Source: Lachnospiraceae bacterium (GTDB taxonomy: Bacteria; Bacillota; Clostridia; Lachnospirales; Lachnospiraceae). Taken from it: DNA of 64,000 nucleotides. The DNA lies in contig SVEH01000011.1 of NCBI GenBank assembly GCA_015057455.1, positions 1-64,000 on the forward strand. The letters run 5' to 3'. The notes beneath the pieces are model-generated. The model was not told where the DNA came from, ran no database searches, and was given only the letters and a program-made list of their open reading frames with translations. Position 1 is the stretch's first letter, and each line of letters starts with the position of its first letter. Of this stretch, positions 62,351-64,000 are shown piece by piece. The position numbers were made by a program, and so were the translations under genes.

Positions 62351-64000
62351 TTATACAACCAAGTTCCACTGTGAAAGCCAACTTAGCCAGTTCTTAACAT
62401 ACTCTGCCGATACTGTTTGACCTGATAATACAGGATAAAACATAATAAACAGAATAACTGTCAATACAACGTACCCTATTAAATATGCTTTTTTCCTCTT
62501 ATTTTCTTCTTCCTCTAACCAGTCCTTAAACATATATACAATCATTATCACCACAAATGGCGTACTTGCAAAATAATGATATATAAATGTCATCCTTGAT
62601 ATAAATATCCAAGGCAGATATTGTGACAAATAACTTATAGCAATAAATAATGCCTTTTTTTCCTTCTTTTTAAATATATTTATTACTACATATATAAATG
62701 CTGGTATTCCAACCCACCATATTAATGGATTTCCCATTGCATTTATTCCTTGTCTCTGAGTTGATGACAATATAGTTGAAGAATAATATATAGGTTTCCA
62801 TATCACTGGCCAACTATACCATTTTGAAGAATGTCCATTCTCTAGCTTTAATGTTGAATGAAAATTAAACATATCCTTTTGATTTTCTACTATTCGCTCT
62901 ATTATGCCTGCATCTGGATTGTCTTGCAATCTAAACGGCGCATAAGATATGGTATATATTATTAATGGAATTAAAATGAATACTACGCAGCAAAATAATA
63001 TTGTTTTTCTTAAATATGGTTTATAAACTTCTATTATATAACTGTGTTTTATTCCATTTGTTTCTCCTTCTCTATCTTGTAATGCATATTTATATTCTTT
63101 TCTTCGCTTATATACTATTATGAAAAATATAACTGCTAATCCAACTGCTGCATAACAACCTGTCCATTTGCACGCAATTCCAAGTCCCATGGATATTCCT
63201 GCGCCTAATAACATTATCCATGTTTTTCCTAGCTTTGTATCATAAAAACTTGTCTTATAATATTGATACATAAAATAATACATTAGTATAATAAATGTAA
63301 CTACATACACATCTATTACTGCTATTCTAGATTGAACGAAATGCATAAAATCCAGTGCAAACAATCCGCATGTAAGCGTTGCATATGAAGTTTTATCAAA
63401 TATTTTCTTGGCAAATACATAGATACAAGGTAGCATTATTACACCAAATAGAGTTCCCGTAGCTCTCATTCCAAATGGGCATATCCCAAAAATCATCATC
63501 CCTAGTGCAATAAACCATTTACCCAAAGGTGGATGAGTCCACTCATTTGTAGGTCTACCATGTATTAAATCATATGCTGCAGTAACATAAATATGTTCAT
63601 CAAAATATGGATTTTCTCTAAATGTAAACTTTGTAGGACAATACTTGGCCTCATCCGATAATGCATTTATCTTCTTTCCATTTATCCTTACGCTCTTGGG
63701 CTTAATTATTTTTTTGTTTTCATCAAAGAAAACCAATTCATAAATACTACTTTCCTTATCTAATGCTTCTATTAATACACTATCTGTCTTTTCTTCTACA
63801 CTCCATAAACTCCAGGTAAATGCATTTTCTATTCTGTATTTATTTATCTTATCTTCATTATTCTTTAATTCATTATCTTTTTTTTCTTCCTCGTCTTTTA
63901 TTCCACTGTCATCTTTATTAAAATTGAATTTAACATCAAAATCAACTTGCTCAACCCATCCACTATAGTAATAGATAGAATCTAGTTGCACTTTTTTATT
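62351..64000 (-). CDS. Protein O-mannosyltransferase (PMT), partial
   Basis: A membrane glycosyltransferase continuing beyond the right edge, since the frame is open to the end (NKKVQLDSIYYYSG) and no start is visible. About 10 transmembrane helices are seen. The acidic pair of the first loop is in NPYFDEHIYVTAA, followed by RPTNEWTHPPLGKWFIALG, and the C-terminal GHSSKWYSWPVIWKPIYYSS belongs to the PMT_4TMC part. It transfers mannose from a lipid carrier to exported proteins. A charged extracytoplasmic segment rich in Lys, Asp and Glu precedes the acidic pair. Its relation to the flagellin glycan is unclear. Confidence 0.8.
   Translation of the reverse strand, partial: NKKVQLDSIYYYSGWVEQVDFDVKFNFNKDDSGIKDEEEKKDNELKNNEDKINKYRIENAFTWSLWSVEEKTDSVLIEALDKESSIYELVFFDENKKIIKPKSVRINGKKINALSDEAKYCPTKFTFRENPYFDEHIYVTAAYDLIHGRPTNEWTHPPLGKWFIALGMMIFGICPFGMRATGTLFGVIMLPCIYVFAKKIFDKTSYATLTCGLFALDFMHFVQSRIAVIDVYVVTFIILMYYFMYQYYKTSFYDTKLGKTWIMLLGAGISMGLGIACKWTGCYAAVGLAVIFFIIVYKRRKEYKYALQDREGETNGIKHSYIIEVYKPYLRKTILFCCVVFILIPLIIYTISYAPFRLQDNPDAGIIERIVENQKDMFNFHSTLKLENGHSSKWYSWPVIWKPIYYSSTILSSTQRQGINAMGNPLIWWVGIPAFIYVVINIFKKKEKKALFIAISYLSQYLPWIFISRMTFIYHYFASTPFVVIMIVYMFKDWLEEEENKRKKAYLIGYVVLTVILFIMFYPVLSGQTVSAEYVKNWLSWLSQWNLVV

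Noticed and set aside
1-64000. tRNA, rRNA or prophage genes
   Set aside because: No clover-leaf sequences, rRNA cores or phage structural genes were recognised; the search was by eye and could miss short RNAs.

Overview
The window is AT-rich DNA from a motile, anaerobic, low-GC Firmicute, most likely a Lachnospiraceae-type Clostridium relative. The basis is the codon bias, the strong AGGAGG-type ribosome sites, several flagellins, and the styles of the MoxR/DUF58/transglutaminase, GlgB, DUF1015, SerA/SerC and ilv-leu genes. No rRNA, tRNA or CRISPR array was seen. Almost every gene is on the minus strand, so transcription runs mostly from high to low coordinates.

Region 1 (1-3760) is an accessory edge: the end of an IS66-like element, a radical SAM/SPASM gene, a 5'-truncated DDE transposase with a long palindrome behind it, and an FkbM methyltransferase pseudogene carrying two lesions. 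Region 2 (3886-20121) is one long sugar/glycan operon. It starts with rfbF-rfbG-rfbH (CDP-3,6-dideoxyhexose pathway), then a TPR-glycosyltransferase, a pyruvyl-transferase-like protein, an SDR reductase, a CBS-nucleotidyltransferase of the PtmE type, a radical SAM enzyme, a thiamine-diphosphate enzyme, and NeuD-, LegC-, NeuB- and NeuC-like genes. The ThDP enzyme together with rfbFGH suggests a yersiniose-like branched sugar. The neu/leg genes suggest a nonulosonic acid.

Region 3 (20256-36523) is a flagellin locus. It has a TPR-glycosyltransferase next to flagellin, three 524-residue flagellins, one divergent cysteine-containing flagellin, one flagellin homologue without its C-terminal polymerisation helix, and two related FN3/Ig-like secreted proteins. 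A hipBA remnant and two copies of an Fst/TxpA-like type I toxin-antitoxin locus lie among them; one toxin copy has lost its start codons. Five sigma-D/sigma-28-like promoters with identical 15-base spacing precede four flagellin transcription units and one surface protein. Three flagellin leaders carry hairpins presenting AGGA or GGA in the loop, the hallmark of CsrA sites.

Region 4 (36989-53060) holds a heptad-repeat coiled-coil protein, a DMT transporter, an MscS channel, a GlgB-family protein with two catalytic residues replaced and an 11-mer-repeat tail, a DUF1015 protein, a Fic protein with an XRE partner, a MoxR-DUF58-transglutaminase operon, an Rpn-type remnant and small membrane or secreted proteins. 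Region 5 (53061-64000) is amino-acid biosynthesis: serA, serC, ilvB, ilvD, leuD, leuC, leuB, then the 3' part of a protein O-mannosyltransferase.

The working picture is a flagellin glycosylation island in which sugar synthesis, glycosyltransferases and flagellins sit side by side, with flagellin expression probably controlled by sigma-D and by CsrA-type RNA binding. The most unusual items are the apparently inactive GlgB with a lipid- or granule-binding-like tail, the putative branched-sugar pathway, the CsrA-like hairpins and the decayed type I toxin locus.
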